64,000 bases of DNA from Mesorhizobium koreense (GCF_031656215.1 NZ_CP134228.1:2933001-2997000), one strand, 5' to 3'. Shown: positions 45,100-54,977, counted from the first letter of the stretch. The notes: a model not told the origin generated them from the sequence alone. Made by a program: numbers and translations.

Positions 45100-45609
45100 A
45101 TGAGCGCGCGTATTGCCATATATGGCGGGTCGTTCGATCCGCTGACCAACGGTCACTTCGACGTCCTGAAAGCGTCGCTTGCGGTCGCCGACGAGATCGT
45201 CGTTGCGATCGGCGTGCATCCGGGCAAGGCACCGCTGTTTTCCTTCGAAGAGCGCGTCCAGCTGATCGAGGTTTCCGCCGAATCGGAACTCGGCGAGGAT
45301 CGCGCGCGGATCAAGGTAGTGGCCTTCGACGGACTCCTGATTGAAGCGAGCCGCAGGTACGGCGCCTCGATCATGATTCGCGGCCTGCGTGACGGCACCG
45401 ACCTCGACTACGAAATGCAGATGGCCGGCATGAACGAGACCATGGCGCCGGAACTGCAAACCGTGTTCCTGCCGGCAAGCCCATCGGTCAGAACCATTAC
45501 CGCCACATTGGTACGCCAGATCGCCTCGATGGGCGGCGACATCCGCCCGTTCGTGCCGGCTCCCGTCGCCGCCGCGATCAAGAAGAAATTCGCGTCCCGG
45601 GGTCGGTAG
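45100..45609 (+). CDS. coaD: Pantetheine-phosphate adenylyltransferase
   Basis: 169 residues from the ATG at 45100. The nucleotidyltransferase motif [12 protein letters not shown] (residues 8-19) and the C-terminal [15 protein letters not shown] match CoaD, including [12 protein letters not shown] near residue 90. It adenylates 4'-phosphopantetheine in the fourth step of coenzyme A synthesis. The order gyrA...coaD-ppi-ppi-queA-tgt is typical of Hyphomicrobiales. Confidence 0.96.
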   Translation: MSARIAIYGGSFDPLTNGHFDVLKASLAVADEIVVAIGVHPGKAPLFSFEERVQLIEVSAESELGEDRARIKVVAFDGLLIEASRRYGASIMIRGLRDGTDLDYEMQMAGMNETMAPELQTVFLPASPSVRTITATLVRQIASMGGDIRPFVPAPVAAAIKKKFASRGR

Positions 45610-45644
45610 GCCGGGCCGGTTATCAGGATTTTCAGGAGAATTCC

Positions 45645-46235
45645 ATGCAACTTTCCCGGCGTGCCCTGTTCGCCACCGTATTGATCGGCGCCGTCTCCCT
45701 GGCCGTACCCTCCTTCGCGGCCGATCCCGATAACACCATGATCATCACGCTGAAGGACGGCGATGTGACGATCGCGCTTCGGCCTGACCTCGCGCCCAAA
45801 CATGTCGCTCAGATCAAGAAGCTGGTGCGGGAAGGGGCCTACGACCATGTCGCCTTCCACCGTGTCATCGCAGGCTTCATGGCGCAGACGGGAGACGTGA
45901 AATACGGAAACACCAAGAAGGGCTACAATGCCGAACTCGCCGGCACCGGTGGCTCCGACCTGCCCAACCTGCCGGCCGAGTTCTCCAAGGAACCCTATGT
46001 GCGCGGCACGGTCGGTATGGCGCGCGCGCAGGATCCGAACTCCGCCAATTCGCAATTCTTCATCATGTTCGCGCCCGCACCCTCGCTCGAGGGGGATTAT
46101 ACGGTCGTCGGCGATGTAGAGAGCGGCATGGAACTCGTCGACAAGATCAAGAAGGGTGACCCTGCCGAGAACGGTGCCGTCACCGATCCCGACGTCATGA
46201 TCAAGGTCCGCATCGCGTCGGATGCGGCGAAATAG
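45645..46235 (+). CDS. Peptidyl-prolyl cis-trans isomerase, cyclophilin type, periplasmic
   Basis: 196 residues. A Sec signal peptide (RRALFATVLIGAVSLA, cleavage after SFA) precedes the cyclophilin domain, with YDHVAFHRVIAGFMAQTGD and SQFFIMFAPAP. The Arg in FHR and the QFF segment are active-site features. It should speed prolyl isomerisation of exported proteins. A cytoplasmic paralogue follows 20 bp later, suggesting gene duplication. Confidence 0.93.
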   Translation: MQLSRRALFATVLIGAVSLAVPSFAADPDNTMIITLKDGDVTIALRPDLAPKHVAQIKKLVREGAYDHVAFHRVIAGFMAQTGDVKYGNTKKGYNAELAGTGGSDLPNLPAEFSKEPYVRGTVGMARAQDPNSANSQFFIMFAPAPSLEGDYTVVGDVESGMELVDKIKKGDPAENGAVTDPDVMIKVRIASDAAK

Positions 46236-46255
46236 AGAAACGAAAGGAAGGCCCT

Positions 46256-46768
46256 GTGGCTGAAATAAAGGACCCCGAGAACACCCTCCTGATGGAGACG
46301 ACCAAGGGCAATGTGGTCATCGAACTCTTTCCCGATCTCGCCCCCGGCCACGTCGCGCGTATCAAGGAACTGACCCGCGAGGGCGCCTATGACGGCGTGG
46401 TCTTCCATCGCGTCATCGATGGCTTCATGGCGCAGACCGGCGACGTGCAGTACGGCAAGAGCGGCGCCTCGTCCTTCAACCCCAGCCGGGCGGGTATGGG
46501 TGGCTCCGACAAGCCGGACCTAAAGGCCGAGTTCTCCAACGCGAATCATGGCCGCGGTACCTGCTCGATGGCGCGGGCGCAGAACCCGAATTCCGCCAAC
46601 TCGCAATTCTTCATCTGCTTCGATGATGCGGGCTTCCTCAACCGGCAATATTCGGTCTGGGGCCAGGTGATCGAGGGGATGGACAACGTCGACAAGATCA
46701 AGCGCGGCGAGCCCGTACAGGATCCCGACAAGATCGTATCGATGAAGGTCGCGGCCGACGCCGCGTAG
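46256..46768 (+). CDS. Peptidyl-prolyl cis-trans isomerase, cyclophilin type, cytoplasmic
   Basis: 170 residues, GTG start, no signal peptide. The core motifs YDGVVFHRVIDGFMAQTGD and NSQFFICFDDAGFLN are present, with GMGGSDKPDLKAEFSN between. It is the cytoplasmic partner of the preceding periplasmic copy and may share its transcript. It should assist folding of cytosolic proteins. Confidence 0.93.
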   Translation: MAEIKDPENTLLMETTKGNVVIELFPDLAPGHVARIKELTREGAYDGVVFHRVIDGFMAQTGDVQYGKSGASSFNPSRAGMGGSDKPDLKAEFSNANHGRGTCSMARAQNPNSANSQFFICFDDAGFLNRQYSVWGQVIEGMDNVDKIKRGEPVQDPDKIVSMKVAADAA

Positions 46769-46848
46769 CCGGATCGTGACAGGGTAGTAGGACACCGCCG
46801 CGGCAATTCGCCGTGGCGGTTTGCGGGAAATGGCGCTATTGCCGCCGC

Positions 46849-47928
46849 ATGAAAGTGGATCTGTTCGATTTCGACCTGCCGGAAGAGCGTATCGCGCTCC
46901 GCCCGGCTGTCCCGCGCGATGCGGCGAAACTGCTTGTCGTGCAGCCGCAGGGGGGACTTGAGGATCGTATCGTCCGCAACCTGCCGGATCTGCTCCGGCC
47001 GGGCGACGCACTGGTCTTCAACGATACCAAGGTGATCCCCGCGCAACTTGCGGGAACACGCGATCGGGACGGCACGATAGCCCATATCGACGCGACGCTG
47101 CATATGCGCGCCGGCCCGGATCGCTGGAAGGCATTCGTGCGCCCGGCGAAGCGGTTGCAGTCGGGCGACCGTATCCGCTTCGGCCATTCCGGCGAAGTCT
47201 GTTTCCTCGGCACGCTCGATGCAACGGTGATCGAGAAGGGCGAGGCCGGCGAAGCTTTGCTTGCCTTCGATCTTTCCGGCCCGTTGCTGGATGAGGCGAT
47301 CCACGCCGCCGGTCATGTGCCGCTTCCACCCTACATCGCCTCGAAGCGAGCCGAAGACGAGCGCGACCGCACCGACTATCAGACCATCTACGCGCGCGAG
47401 GAAGGTGCGGTCGCCGCGCCGACCGCCGGCCTTCACTTTACGCCGGAATTGATGCGGGCGCTCGATGCGCGTGGCATCGAACGCCATTTCGTCACGCTGC
47501 ATGTCGGGGCCGGCACCTTCCTGCCGGTCAAGGCGGACGATACGGTCGATCATCGCATGCATGAGGAGATCGGCCATGTTTCAGCCGAAACCGCCGCGTC
47601 GCTGAACGCGGTGCGGGCGAGGGGAGGCCGCATTGTTTCGGTCGGCACGACCTCGCTCCGGCTTCTGGAAAGCGCGGCGGACGATGACGGAAAACTGTCG
47701 GCGTGGTCGGGTTCGACGGATATCTTCATCACGCCGGGCTATCGCTTTAAATTCGTGGACGTGTTGATGACGAATTTCCACCTGCCGCGCTCGACATTGT
47801 TCATGCTCGTTTCTGCTTTTGCCGGGACGGAGACGATGAAGAGCGCCTATGCCCATGCGATCGAGGGTGGCTATCGATTCTATTCCTATGGCGACGCCAG
47901 CCTGCTGTTTCGGGCAGAGGCGTCATGA
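46849..47928 (+). CDS. queA: S-adenosylmethionine:tRNA ribosyltransferase-isomerase
   Basis: 359 residues from the ATG at 46849. Family markers include [15 protein letters not shown] at the start, [10 protein letters not shown] near residue 63, PTAGLHFT near 195 and [16 protein letters not shown] near 310. QueA turns preQ1 in tRNA into epoxyqueuosine. Its stop overlaps the tgt start (ATGA), so the two queuosine enzymes are translationally coupled. Confidence 0.96.
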   Translation: MKVDLFDFDLPEERIALRPAVPRDAAKLLVVQPQGGLEDRIVRNLPDLLRPGDALVFNDTKVIPAQLAGTRDRDGTIAHIDATLHMRAGPDRWKAFVRPAKRLQSGDRIRFGHSGEVCFLGTLDATVIEKGEAGEALLAFDLSGPLLDEAIHAAGHVPLPPYIASKRAEDERDRTDYQTIYAREEGAVAAPTAGLHFTPELMRALDARGIERHFVTLHVGAGTFLPVKADDTVDHRMHEEIGHVSAETAASLNAVRARGGRIVSVGTTSLRLLESAADDDGKLSAWSGSTDIFITPGYRFKFVDVLMTNFHLPRSTLFMLVSAFAGTETMKSAYAHAIEGGYRFYSYGDASLLFRAEAS

Positions 47929-49094
47929 AGACGGAACTGTACGCGCCGGAAATGGCGTACCCGGCAAACGCCGAGTTCTCCTTCCGCCTTCTCGCTACGG
48001 ACGGCCGGGCGCGACGCGGCGAGATCACCATGCCGCGCGGCACGGTGCGGACGCCGGCCTTCATGCCGGTTGGGACCGGCGGCACGGTCAAGGCGATGTT
48101 CATGGACGACGTACGCGCCACCGGCGCCGACATCATCCTTGGTAATACCTATCATCTGATGTTGCGGCCCGGTGCCGAGCGTGTCGCCCGGCTGGGAGGC
48201 CTGCACGAATTCGGCCGTTGGCCGTGGCCGATCCTGACCGATTCCGGCGGCTTCCAGGTGATGTCGCTGGCCAAGCTGCGCAAGCTTACTGAAAGCGGCG
48301 TCGTCTTCCGTTCGCATATAGACGGCGTGCCCTACGAGATGACGCCGGAGCGCTCGATCGAGATCCAAGGGCTGCTTGATTCGGACATCCAGATGCAGCT
48401 TGACGAATGCGTGCGCCTACCTGCCGATGAAGCCGATATCGAGCGTGCCATGGAAATGTCGCTGCGCTGGGCGGAGCGCTGTAAGATCGCCTTCGGCGAG
48501 CAGCCGGGCAAGGCCATGTTCGGGATCGTCCAGGGCGGCGATGTGGCGCGCCTTCGCGAGCGGTCCGCCTTGGCGCTGGCCGCGCTCGGCCTGAAGGGGT
48601 ACTCGGTCGGCGGATTGGCGGTCGGCGAGCCGCAGGCAGTGATGCTCGACATGCTCGACGTGGTCGATCCCGTGCTGCCGAGGGACAAGCCGCGCTATCT
48701 TATGGGCGTCGGCACGCCAGACGATATCCTGAAGTCGGTCGGACGTGGCATCGACATGTTCGACTGTGTGATGCCGACGCGCGCCGGCCGGCACGGGCTT
48801 GCCTATACACGGCGCGGCAAGGTCAACCTGAAGAACGCCCGCCACGCCGACGATCCGCGCCCGCTCGATGAGGAGAGCGATTGCCCGGCCAGCCGCGACT
48901 ACAGCCGTGCCTATCTGCACCATCTTGTCAAATCGGGCGAGGCGCTTGGCGCGATGCTGCTCTCATGGAACAATATCGCCTACTACCAGTCGCTTATGCA
49001 GGACATTCGCACCGCGATCGAGGCCGGCCGCTTCGCCGACCGCGCTACCGAAATCGGCGCCGCTTGGGAAAGAGGCGACCTGCCGTCGCTTTGA
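47925..49094 (+). CDS. tgt: Queuine/preQ1 tRNA-guanine transglycosylase with altered zinc site
   Basis: 389 residues. The substrate and catalytic regions are intact: [18 protein letters not shown], and the nucleophile Asp in [14 protein letters not shown] (Asp280). Aligned with Zymomonas and E. coli Tgt, the zinc ligands C-x-C-x2-C...H become S318, C320, S323 and N349, so three of the four are replaced. The enzyme exchanges guanine at the wobble base of GUN-anticodon tRNAs for preQ1. The rest looks normal, so it is probably active without structural zinc, or with another way of stabilising that loop. Confidence 0.95.
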   Translation: MKTELYAPEMAYPANAEFSFRLLATDGRARRGEITMPRGTVRTPAFMPVGTGGTVKAMFMDDVRATGADIILGNTYHLMLRPGAERVARLGGLHEFGRWPWPILTDSGGFQVMSLAKLRKLTESGVVFRSHIDGVPYEMTPERSIEIQGLLDSDIQMQLDECVRLPADEADIERAMEMSLRWAERCKIAFGEQPGKAMFGIVQGGDVARLRERSALALAALGLKGYSVGGLAVGEPQAVMLDMLDVVDPVLPRDKPRYLMGVGTPDDILKSVGRGIDMFDCVMPTRAGRHGLAYTRRGKVNLKNARHADDPRPLDEESDCPASRDYSRAYLHHLVKSGEALGAMLLSWNNIAYYQSLMQDIRTAIEAGRFADRATEIGAAWERGDLPSL

Positions 49095-49095
49095 C

Positions 49096-49638
49096 CTACC
49101 GCACCTGATCAAGGAGCCGCTTGCATTCGAGGAGGTCGAACAGCGCCTCCTGCAGGAGTGCGCGGTTATCGCGCGAAAGCTTGCCGCTGTCGGCTTGCAC
49201 CGGTCCGTCATCGTCCGGCCGGCCGAGGCCGAAGAAACGCCGGCTGGGCTTCACCCTTGATTCGCCGACCAGCATCTCGTCGTCGCCCTGGGGGGCGGCG
49301 GTAGCAGCCACCAGCGCCGGACCGGAAGTCTGGCGGCGCTGCGCGATTGCCTCGATTGCCGCAAGGTCGCCGCTGCCGACCGCCACGAGGAACTGATTGC
49401 CGTTGTCGCGCAGCAGCTTCTGCACGCCCTTGATCGTATAGCCTTGATCATAGAGCATGTGGCGGATGCCCTTGATCAGGTCGACATCCTGCGGCCGGTA
49501 GTAGCGACGGCCGCCGCCGCGCTTCATCGGCTTGATCTGGTTGAAGCGTGTTTCCCAGAAGCGGAGCACATGCTGAGGCAGGTCGAGTTCCTCGGCCACC
49601 TCACTGATGGTCCGGAAGGCGTCGGGGCTCTTCTCCAT
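49096..49638 (-). CDS. MerR family transcriptional regulator
   Basis: 180 residues, convergent with tgt and ending 1 bp from it. The N-terminal HTH ([22 protein letters not shown]) and wing ([19 protein letters not shown]) are typical. The C-terminal part lacks Cys and carries [10 protein letters not shown] and a helical [16 protein letters not shown] end. This is the rhizobial MerR group usually found near ihfA. Here ihfA is absent. Regulated genes are unknown. Confidence 0.9.
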   Translation of the reverse strand: MEKSPDAFRTISEVAEELDLPQHVLRFWETRFNQIKPMKRGGGRRYYRPQDVDLIKGIRHMLYDQGYTIKGVQKLLRDNGNQFLVAVGSGDLAAIEAIAQRRQTSGPALVAATAAPQGDDEMLVGESRVKPSRRFFGLGRPDDDGPVQADSGKLSRDNRALLQEALFDLLECKRLLDQVR

Positions 49639-49899
49639 CGCGGATTCCTTCGCAGCCCTACGATTCGCACAGCATTTCAGCGGTTTGTGAGAAAATATTC
49701 AAGCCAAAATACAGTGGAAGCGGGGGCTTCGCACCGATTTCCGCATTTTGTAGCACACGATTCCGTTAAGGAATGTGGCCAGCGCCCGGAAGCCGCCACG
49801 AACATTTCCCGCTTCCGCCAGGATTTCGACGTGCCTGCATCATTGGCAAGCCGCGATCGCGTTCTTATCTGAAAAGGAGGGCGGCAAGGAGAAAGCGAC

Positions 49900-50103
49900 A
49901 TGGACAAGGCCAGGGAAGCGCTGGAAGAACTGTTGAACGACCCCATCGTTCGCCTCGTCATGGCAAGCGACGGGGTTGAGCCCGAAGAGGTGCGCAGCCT
50001 TTTTGGAAGCGGTCAGGATGAGAGCGACGAAGAGGAAGCCGAATTGCCGGCGCTCCAAATGATCGCCTCCTCGCCCTGCGGACAGGGCATGTGCTGCATC
50101 TGA
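49900..50103 (+). CDS. Small acidic protein with C-terminal cysteines
   Basis: 67 residues. The first half is helical (KAREALEELLNDPIVRL), the middle is very acidic (GQDESDEEEAELP), and the end has three Cys (SPCGQGMCCI). A GGAGGGCGGCAAGGAG stretch before the ATG is a good ribosome site. No recognised family. The Cys cluster could bind a metal or form disulfides. It is preceded by 260 bp without a gene. Confidence 0.65.
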   Translation: MDKAREALEELLNDPIVRLVMASDGVEPEEVRSLFGSGQDESDEEEAELPALQMIASSPCGQGMCCI

Positions 50104-50345
50104 TTGCGATCCGCAATCCACGGCGCCGGTATTAGCCTCAAAAATCCTGATTTTCGATCGACTGGTCGTTCGGCGGCAGGCCGTGGCGTGTTGCCGAAGG
50201 GGTCGGAGCGTATCGATGATTCGCCCAGCATCGAATTCCTAACATTTCGATTCAAACTTTGTTGGTACTTCGCCCTTAGGGTCCGAACCTGTATGTCGTA
50301 ACGCGCGGTCGCGCGTGGTCTGTCTGGTACTGCGTACAGGTTGCA

Positions 50346-51338
50346 ATGCGCCCGCCGAGCCTCGCCCTTCTTTGTCTCGCCCTGATGCTGCCCTCCGGCT
50401 GCTCGTCCACATCCGCCGTGGACGCGCTGCAATTGCCGGCGCCATCGCATGAGAAGACCGGCTCGATCGCGAGGCCGGCAGGTGTGATCGTGCCACCGGC
50501 TGCCGTGGGCGTCGGCCCGGTTGCCGAGATGGCAGTAGCCGACGAACCGAAGAAGCCCGAGCCGCTTGTCGCTATCGACGAAGTTGCGCCGCCGACGCCC
50601 CGGCCGCGACCAGGTCATGCCACGCGCGGCGTCATCTATGCCTACGGCTTCCGTGACGCGGATCCAGTGAATTTTGGCCGCCATTCGCCACGCAAGCTCG
50701 ACGTGCATGGCGTCGATGTCTCGCGCTGGCAGGCCGATATCGATTGGGCCAAGCTCCGTCGGCACGGAGCCAATTTCGTCTATATCAAGGCGACGGACGG
50801 TGGCGACCATCTCGACCCGATGTTCATGAAGAACTGGCGGGACGCGGACGAGGCCGGGCTGAAGCGCGGCGCCTATCATTTCTTCTATTGGTGCCGGGTC
50901 GCCAGCGAACAGGCGGACTGGTTCATCCGCAACGTGCCGAAGGTGCAAGGCGCGCTGCCGCCTGTCATCGATGTCGAATGGAACCACCAGTCGAGTTGCA
51001 AGCGGCGGCCGTCGCGCGCCAAAGTGCTGGAGAAGATGCAGGTCTTCATGGACCGGCTGGAGCGGCATTACGGCCAGCGGCCGATCATCTACACCACGCC
51101 CGATTTCTATGCCGACAATCTTCAGGGCGTTTTCCTCGACTATCCGTTCTGGCTGCGTTCGACGGCCCAGCATCCGGGCAAGGTCTATCCGGGGCGTAAC
51201 TGGCTGTTCTGGCAATATTCCGGCTCCGGCCTGTCGCAGGGCGTGGAAGGCCAGATCGACCTCAACGTCTTCAACGGCGACGAGAACGACTGGTGGGCGT
51301 GGCTCGGTGGCCGGCGGATGGTCGCGGATGCCGATTGA
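50346..51338 (+). CDS. GH25 lysozyme-like lipoprotein
   Basis: 330 residues. A lipoprotein signal (LALLCLALMLPSGC) is followed by a low-complexity Pro/Ala linker to about residue 115, then a GH25 muramidase domain: HGVDVSRWQADIDW with the catalytic Asp, GAYHFFYW, PPVIDVEWN with the Asp/Glu pair, and WLFWQYSGSG. It should cleave peptidoglycan glycan strands from the outer membrane or periplasm. It is not close to phage genes. A divisome or cell-wall remodelling role is inference. Confidence 0.92.
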   Translation: MRPPSLALLCLALMLPSGCSSTSAVDALQLPAPSHEKTGSIARPAGVIVPPAAVGVGPVAEMAVADEPKKPEPLVAIDEVAPPTPRPRPGHATRGVIYAYGFRDADPVNFGRHSPRKLDVHGVDVSRWQADIDWAKLRRHGANFVYIKATDGGDHLDPMFMKNWRDADEAGLKRGAYHFFYWCRVASEQADWFIRNVPKVQGALPPVIDVEWNHQSSCKRRPSRAKVLEKMQVFMDRLERHYGQRPIIYTTPDFYADNLQGVFLDYPFWLRSTAQHPGKVYPGRNWLFWQYSGSGLSQGVEGQIDLNVFNGDENDWWAWLGGRRMVADAD

Positions 51339-51522
51339 CGAGCGTCGGTAGTCCGGTCCTTCCATAGGCACGGAAAAGAGCGATAAAAGCTGTTCTCGCC
51401 GGGATTCGAGGAACGGCGTGCTCGTGGCATATCCATTCTTGCCAACTCATATGTTGCCGTCACGGCTTCGATACCCCATGTTCTACGTTCATTGAACAAA
51501 GCCAACAGCCGGAAACCGAGAC

Positions 51523-52395
51523 ATGAGCGATTCCACCGAATACACCCCGCCGAAGGTCTGGACCTGGAACAAGCCGAACGGTGGCGAGTTCGCCAGCATC
51601 AACCGGCCGATCGCCGGGCCGACGCACGACAAGGAACTGCCGGTCGGCAAGCATCCTTTCCAACTCTATTCGCTGGCCACCCCGAACGGCCAGAAGGTCA
51701 CGATCATGTTCGAGGAGCTTCTGGCGGCCGGTCACAAGGGAGCCGAATATGACGCATGGCTGATCCGGATCGGCCAGGGCGACCAGTTCGGTTCCGGCTT
51801 CGTCGAAGTCAATCCGAACTCCAAGATTCCGGCGCTGATGGACCGCAGCGGCAAGGAGCCGATCCGGATATTCGAATCCGGCGCCATTCTCATGCATCTT
51901 GCAGAAAAATTCGGCGCCTTCCTGCCGACGACGCAGCCGGCGCGCGCGGAGACGCTTTCCTGGCTTTTCTGGCAGATGGGCTCGGCGCCTTTCGTCGGCG
52001 GCGGTTTCGGTCATTTCTTCGCCTACGCGCCGAAAAAGTTCGAATATGCGATCGACCGCTACGCGATGGAGACCAAGCGCCAGCTCGACGTGCTCGACCG
52101 GCATTTGGCCGACCACGAATATATGGCCGGCAGCGAATACACGATCGCCGACATCGCCATTTTTCCCTGGTATGGCGGCGTTCTGAAGGGCTGGACCTAC
52201 AATGCAGCCGAATTCCTGTCGGCGCATGAATACAAGAACGTGCTGCGCTGGACCGACCAGATCTATGCGCGGCCCGCCGTGAAGCGCGGCCGCATGGTCA
52301 ACCGCACCTCGGGCAACCCCGCCGGCCAGCTCCACGAGCGCCACGACGCCTCGGACTTCGATACGAATACGCAAGACAAGGTGGCGGCCGAATAG
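51523..52395 (+). CDS. Glutathione-dependent disulfide-bond oxidoreductase (YghU-like)
   Basis: 290 residues. The N-terminal extension (PPKVWTWNKPNGGEFASINRP) is characteristic of YghU and YfcG. A thioredoxin-fold domain follows (FQLYSLATPNGQKVTIMFEEL, then NPNSKIPALMDRSG and ESGAILMHLAEKFG), then the all-helical GST domain (YTIADIAIFPWYGGVL). Members reduce mixed disulfides using glutathione. The ATG at 51523 is supported by the conserved extension. Confidence 0.93.
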   Translation: MSDSTEYTPPKVWTWNKPNGGEFASINRPIAGPTHDKELPVGKHPFQLYSLATPNGQKVTIMFEELLAAGHKGAEYDAWLIRIGQGDQFGSGFVEVNPNSKIPALMDRSGKEPIRIFESGAILMHLAEKFGAFLPTTQPARAETLSWLFWQMGSAPFVGGGFGHFFAYAPKKFEYAIDRYAMETKRQLDVLDRHLADHEYMAGSEYTIADIAIFPWYGGVLKGWTYNAAEFLSAHEYKNVLRWTDQIYARPAVKRGRMVNRTSGNPAGQLHERHDASDFDTNTQDKVAAE

Positions 52396-52479
52396 GGCGA
52401 CACTGGCACGAGCAGCGGGCGTTCTGGCGAACGCGGTTCCGCTGCTCCAATTTGATTTTCTTCGCCGCATTTGTGCGAC

Positions 52480-52499
52480 GCCAGACGGTTCCGTCTGGC
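52480..52499. terminator. Hairpin after the YghU-like gene
   Basis: An 8-bp stem (52480-52487 with 52492-52499) and a 4-nt loop, followed by an A-rich region further on and no clear T-run. Possible terminator of the preceding gene. Confidence 0.35.
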
Positions 52500-52539
52500 T
52501 GCAAAATGCTCTGGCGAAAAAAATTCGCACCGAACCCAT

Positions 52540-52605
52540 CCGGATTGTCGGTATCGCCTGGGCCTTCACGTCCTTGGACGTGAAACGGCATGAACGGCAA
52601 TCCGG
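52540..52605 (+). promoter_or_regulatory. Nested stem-loop overlapping the ribosome site region of the MFS gene
   Basis: 52540-52547 pairs with 52598-52605, enclosing a second hairpin formed by 52565-52573 and 52576-52584. The outer right arm lies directly before the GAGAAGGG ribosome site of the transporter gene starting at 52615. Such a layout could control translation. Known riboswitch classes were not recognised. Confidence 0.4.
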
Positions 52606-52614
52606 AGAAGGGCC

Positions 52615-53823
52615 ATGGTTCAGTTTTCCTATCGTTGGGTGATCGTCGCGGCGGGCGGCGTGCTTGGCTGCGTCGCCATCGGGTCGATGTTTTCGCTCCC
52701 GGTCTTCCTGCTGACGATGTCGAAGGAGACCGGCTGGTCGGTCACCGGCATATCGACCGCCATGACCATCGGCTTCCTCGCCATGGCCTTCGCCGCCATG
52801 ATCGGAGGCGGCCTTTCCGACCGCTTCGGGCCGCGCGTTGTGGTGCTGACGGGCTCCGTCATCCTTGCGGCAAGCCTCGCGCTCGCGAGCCGAGCCACCT
52901 CGCTGATCGCCTTCCAGCTCCTCTTCGGCCTCGTGGTCGGCGGCGCGACCGCCGCTGTGCTGATACCGATGATGGCGTCCGTCGCCGGCTGGTTCGAGAC
53001 GCAGCGCAGCCTCGCTCTGTCGCTCGTTTCCGCCGGCATGGGCATGGCGCCGATGACCATGGCGCCACTCGCCGCATGGCTTTTGACGATGCATGACTGG
53101 CGTGCCTCGATGCTCATCATCGCCTGCGTTGCGGCGGTGATCATGATTCCGACAGCACTTCTGGTGCGCCGGCCGCCGCAGCTCGAGGCTGGGGCGGGCG
53201 CCTTCGCCGGAGACGATCCGCAGCCCGACATGACGGTGCGTGAGGCGGTGCGCTCGCCGCAATTCCTGGTGCTGCTGGCGGCCAATTTCTTCTGTTGCGC
53301 CACGCATTCGGGGCCGATCTTCCATACGGTCAGCTACGCGATCACCTGTGGCATCCCGATGGTCGCGGCCGTCTCGATCTACAGCGTCGAGGGGTTTGCC
53401 GGCATGTTCGGCCGCATCGCCTTCGGCATCATGGGCGACCGCTTCGGCGCGCAGCGTGTGCTGGTGCTGGGGCTGCTCGCGCAGGCCTTCGGCGTGCTCT
53501 GCTATGTCTTCGCCAGCCAGCTTGGCCAATTCTACAGTGTCGCGGCGGTGGTCGGCTTCATCTATGCCGGCGTCATGCCGCTCTACGCGGTGATCGTGCG
53601 CGACAATTTCCCGCTCCGCATGATGGGCACCATCATCGGCGGCACCGCCATGGCCGGCAGCCTCGGCATGTCGCTCGGGCCGCTCGTCGGCGGGCTGCTC
53701 TACGACCGCTTCGACAGCTACGCCTATCTCTACATAGCCTCCTGGGGCATGGGGCTGGCGGCCTTCCTGATCGCCATGACTTTCCGGCCGTTTCCACGGA
53801 GGGAAGCGATGGCGGCGGCGTGA
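52615..53823 (+). CDS. MFS transporter
   Basis: 402 residues with twelve hydrophobic segments. The family loop GGGLSDRFGPRVVVLTGS near residue 65 and the mirrored RIAFGIMGDRFGAQRVLVLG near 270 mark the two halves. The sequence is closest in feel to monocarboxylate or oxalate:formate-type antiporters, but the substrate is unknown. A structured leader precedes it. Confidence 0.9.
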   Translation: MVQFSYRWVIVAAGGVLGCVAIGSMFSLPVFLLTMSKETGWSVTGISTAMTIGFLAMAFAAMIGGGLSDRFGPRVVVLTGSVILAASLALASRATSLIAFQLLFGLVVGGATAAVLIPMMASVAGWFETQRSLALSLVSAGMGMAPMTMAPLAAWLLTMHDWRASMLIIACVAAVIMIPTALLVRRPPQLEAGAGAFAGDDPQPDMTVREAVRSPQFLVLLAANFFCCATHSGPIFHTVSYAITCGIPMVAAVSIYSVEGFAGMFGRIAFGIMGDRFGAQRVLVLGLLAQAFGVLCYVFASQLGQFYSVAAVVGFIYAGVMPLYAVIVRDNFPLRMMGTIIGGTAMAGSLGMSLGPLVGGLLYDRFDSYAYLYIASWGMGLAAFLIAMTFRPFPRREAMAAA

Positions 53824-53837
53824 GGGCAGCGCCCTTC

Positions 53838-53926
53838 CTCGCCCCCTTCAGGGGGAGAGGTGGCCCGCGCGGCGGTCGGAGAGAAGAGTCTGCATCGTCT
53901 TTGCCACGCTGCCTTCCGGCCCTGGC
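53838..53926. repeat. Interspersed repeat fragments after the MFS gene, including 23-bp copy 2
   Basis: 53904-53926 is the exact inverse of the 23-bp repeat at 40391-40413. Just before it, about 53838-53868, lies an imperfect palindrome (CCCCCTTCAGGGGG core) related in sequence to the 47-48-bp arms found at 61.2 and 63.0 kb. This region is a mosaic of rhizobial-type intergenic repeats. Confidence 0.6.
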
Positions 53927-54101
53927 TATTGTCAAAGAACTGACTTTCAGAAAAGAAGGAGAGAATGGGCTGAAGAAAATGCGGAAAGGGCAAGGGCTGC
54001 GTGGAATGGCAAGCATCAACATGTCCGCGCTTTCGCCGGCGCGGATGCCATTCCACAAAGAACTACGCGGTTTGCTCGACGCCTACGGATAATCGGCGAT
54101 C

Positions 54102-54812
54102 TCAGCCGTTATTGTCGCACTGGACGATGGCCGGGTTGCCCATTTCCCATTTCGTCCCGGTCGGGTGATTGTAGCCGGCGACGTCGCGCGGTTGCCAATA
54201 GAAGGTCCAGGCTCCGTTGTTATTGAAGCCGAACACGGTCGCCGCTTTGCTGATCGAGGTGCCCTTATAGGTTGCCTTCGTCAGTTTCACGACCGTTCCG
54301 CCCCCGAATTCCATACCGATGTCGTGGTCCATGGCGTTCTGGTCGGCGAGCGCCTGCGGACCGGTGGTGCGGTTGAAGTGCCCGACCTTCGGATTGGCGC
54401 CTGGCCCGGCGGCGAAGGAGCAGCCGTTGACGCTGTCGGTGAAGAACATGTCCGCGCCGGGCGGGAATTGCGTCGGGTCCAGTCGCATCGTGCGAAAATC
54501 ATTGTTGAAGAACGGCAGGTAATAGGCGTTGAACCGGTGCGAGTACTTGTGCGCGACGCCGGTGGCGCCCGTGACGATATAAGCCTTGCGGCTGCCGCCT
54601 CCAGCCGCGGTCGCCGTGTCCGTCGGATGCACCGTGATGTCGCATGAGACCAGGACGCCGTCGCGGTATTTCGGCGCCGCCTTAAGTCCGGATTTGATCT
54701 TGGTGTCGGTGGTAGGTGCGCTCGTGGTCTCTTGCAGCGCCACGATCAGAAGATTGGTTCTCATCCAAGAGACCGGATTGGCGAGAAAAGCCTTATTGGC
54801 ACCACCTGACAC
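54102..54812 (-). CDS. Hypothetical protein with Cys/His pair resembling deamidase toxins
   Basis: 236 residues, GTG start with a GGGGGAGGG ribosome site. No signal peptide. The central FFTDSVNGCSFAAG (Cys131) is followed 14 residues later by VGHFN (His145), a spacing like the Cys/His pair of CNF1/BLF1-type deamidases with their S-G-C motif. A later VFGFNNNGAWTFYWQ stretch is distinctive. The similarity is at motif level only, so the call is tentative. It stands alone among repeats and a 290-bp gap, consistent with acquisition. Confidence 0.5.
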   Translation of the reverse strand: MSGGANKAFLANPVSWMRTNLLIVALQETTSAPTTDTKIKSGLKAAPKYRDGVLVSCDITVHPTDTATAAGGGSRKAYIVTGATGVAHKYSHRFNAYYLPFFNNDFRTMRLDPTQFPPGADMFFTDSVNGCSFAAGPGANPKVGHFNRTTGPQALADQNAMDHDIGMEFGGGTVVKLTKATYKGTSISKAATVFGFNNNGAWTFYWQPRDVAGYNHPTGTKWEMGNPAIVQCDNNG

Positions 54813-54977
54813 TGCACCCTCCCCCTGTGACGTAGCGGAAGATTCCTAGCGAGGCGGCAGGTCCGTTGCAAGGGAAAGTCTTGGCGCGCGAAAAGGCGAC
54901 CGGCGGCCTGACGACGCAGCCAGACTGGTGGGAACTAAAAGGTAAGACGCGAAAATATTAGCTTCCGTTTCCGGCAT

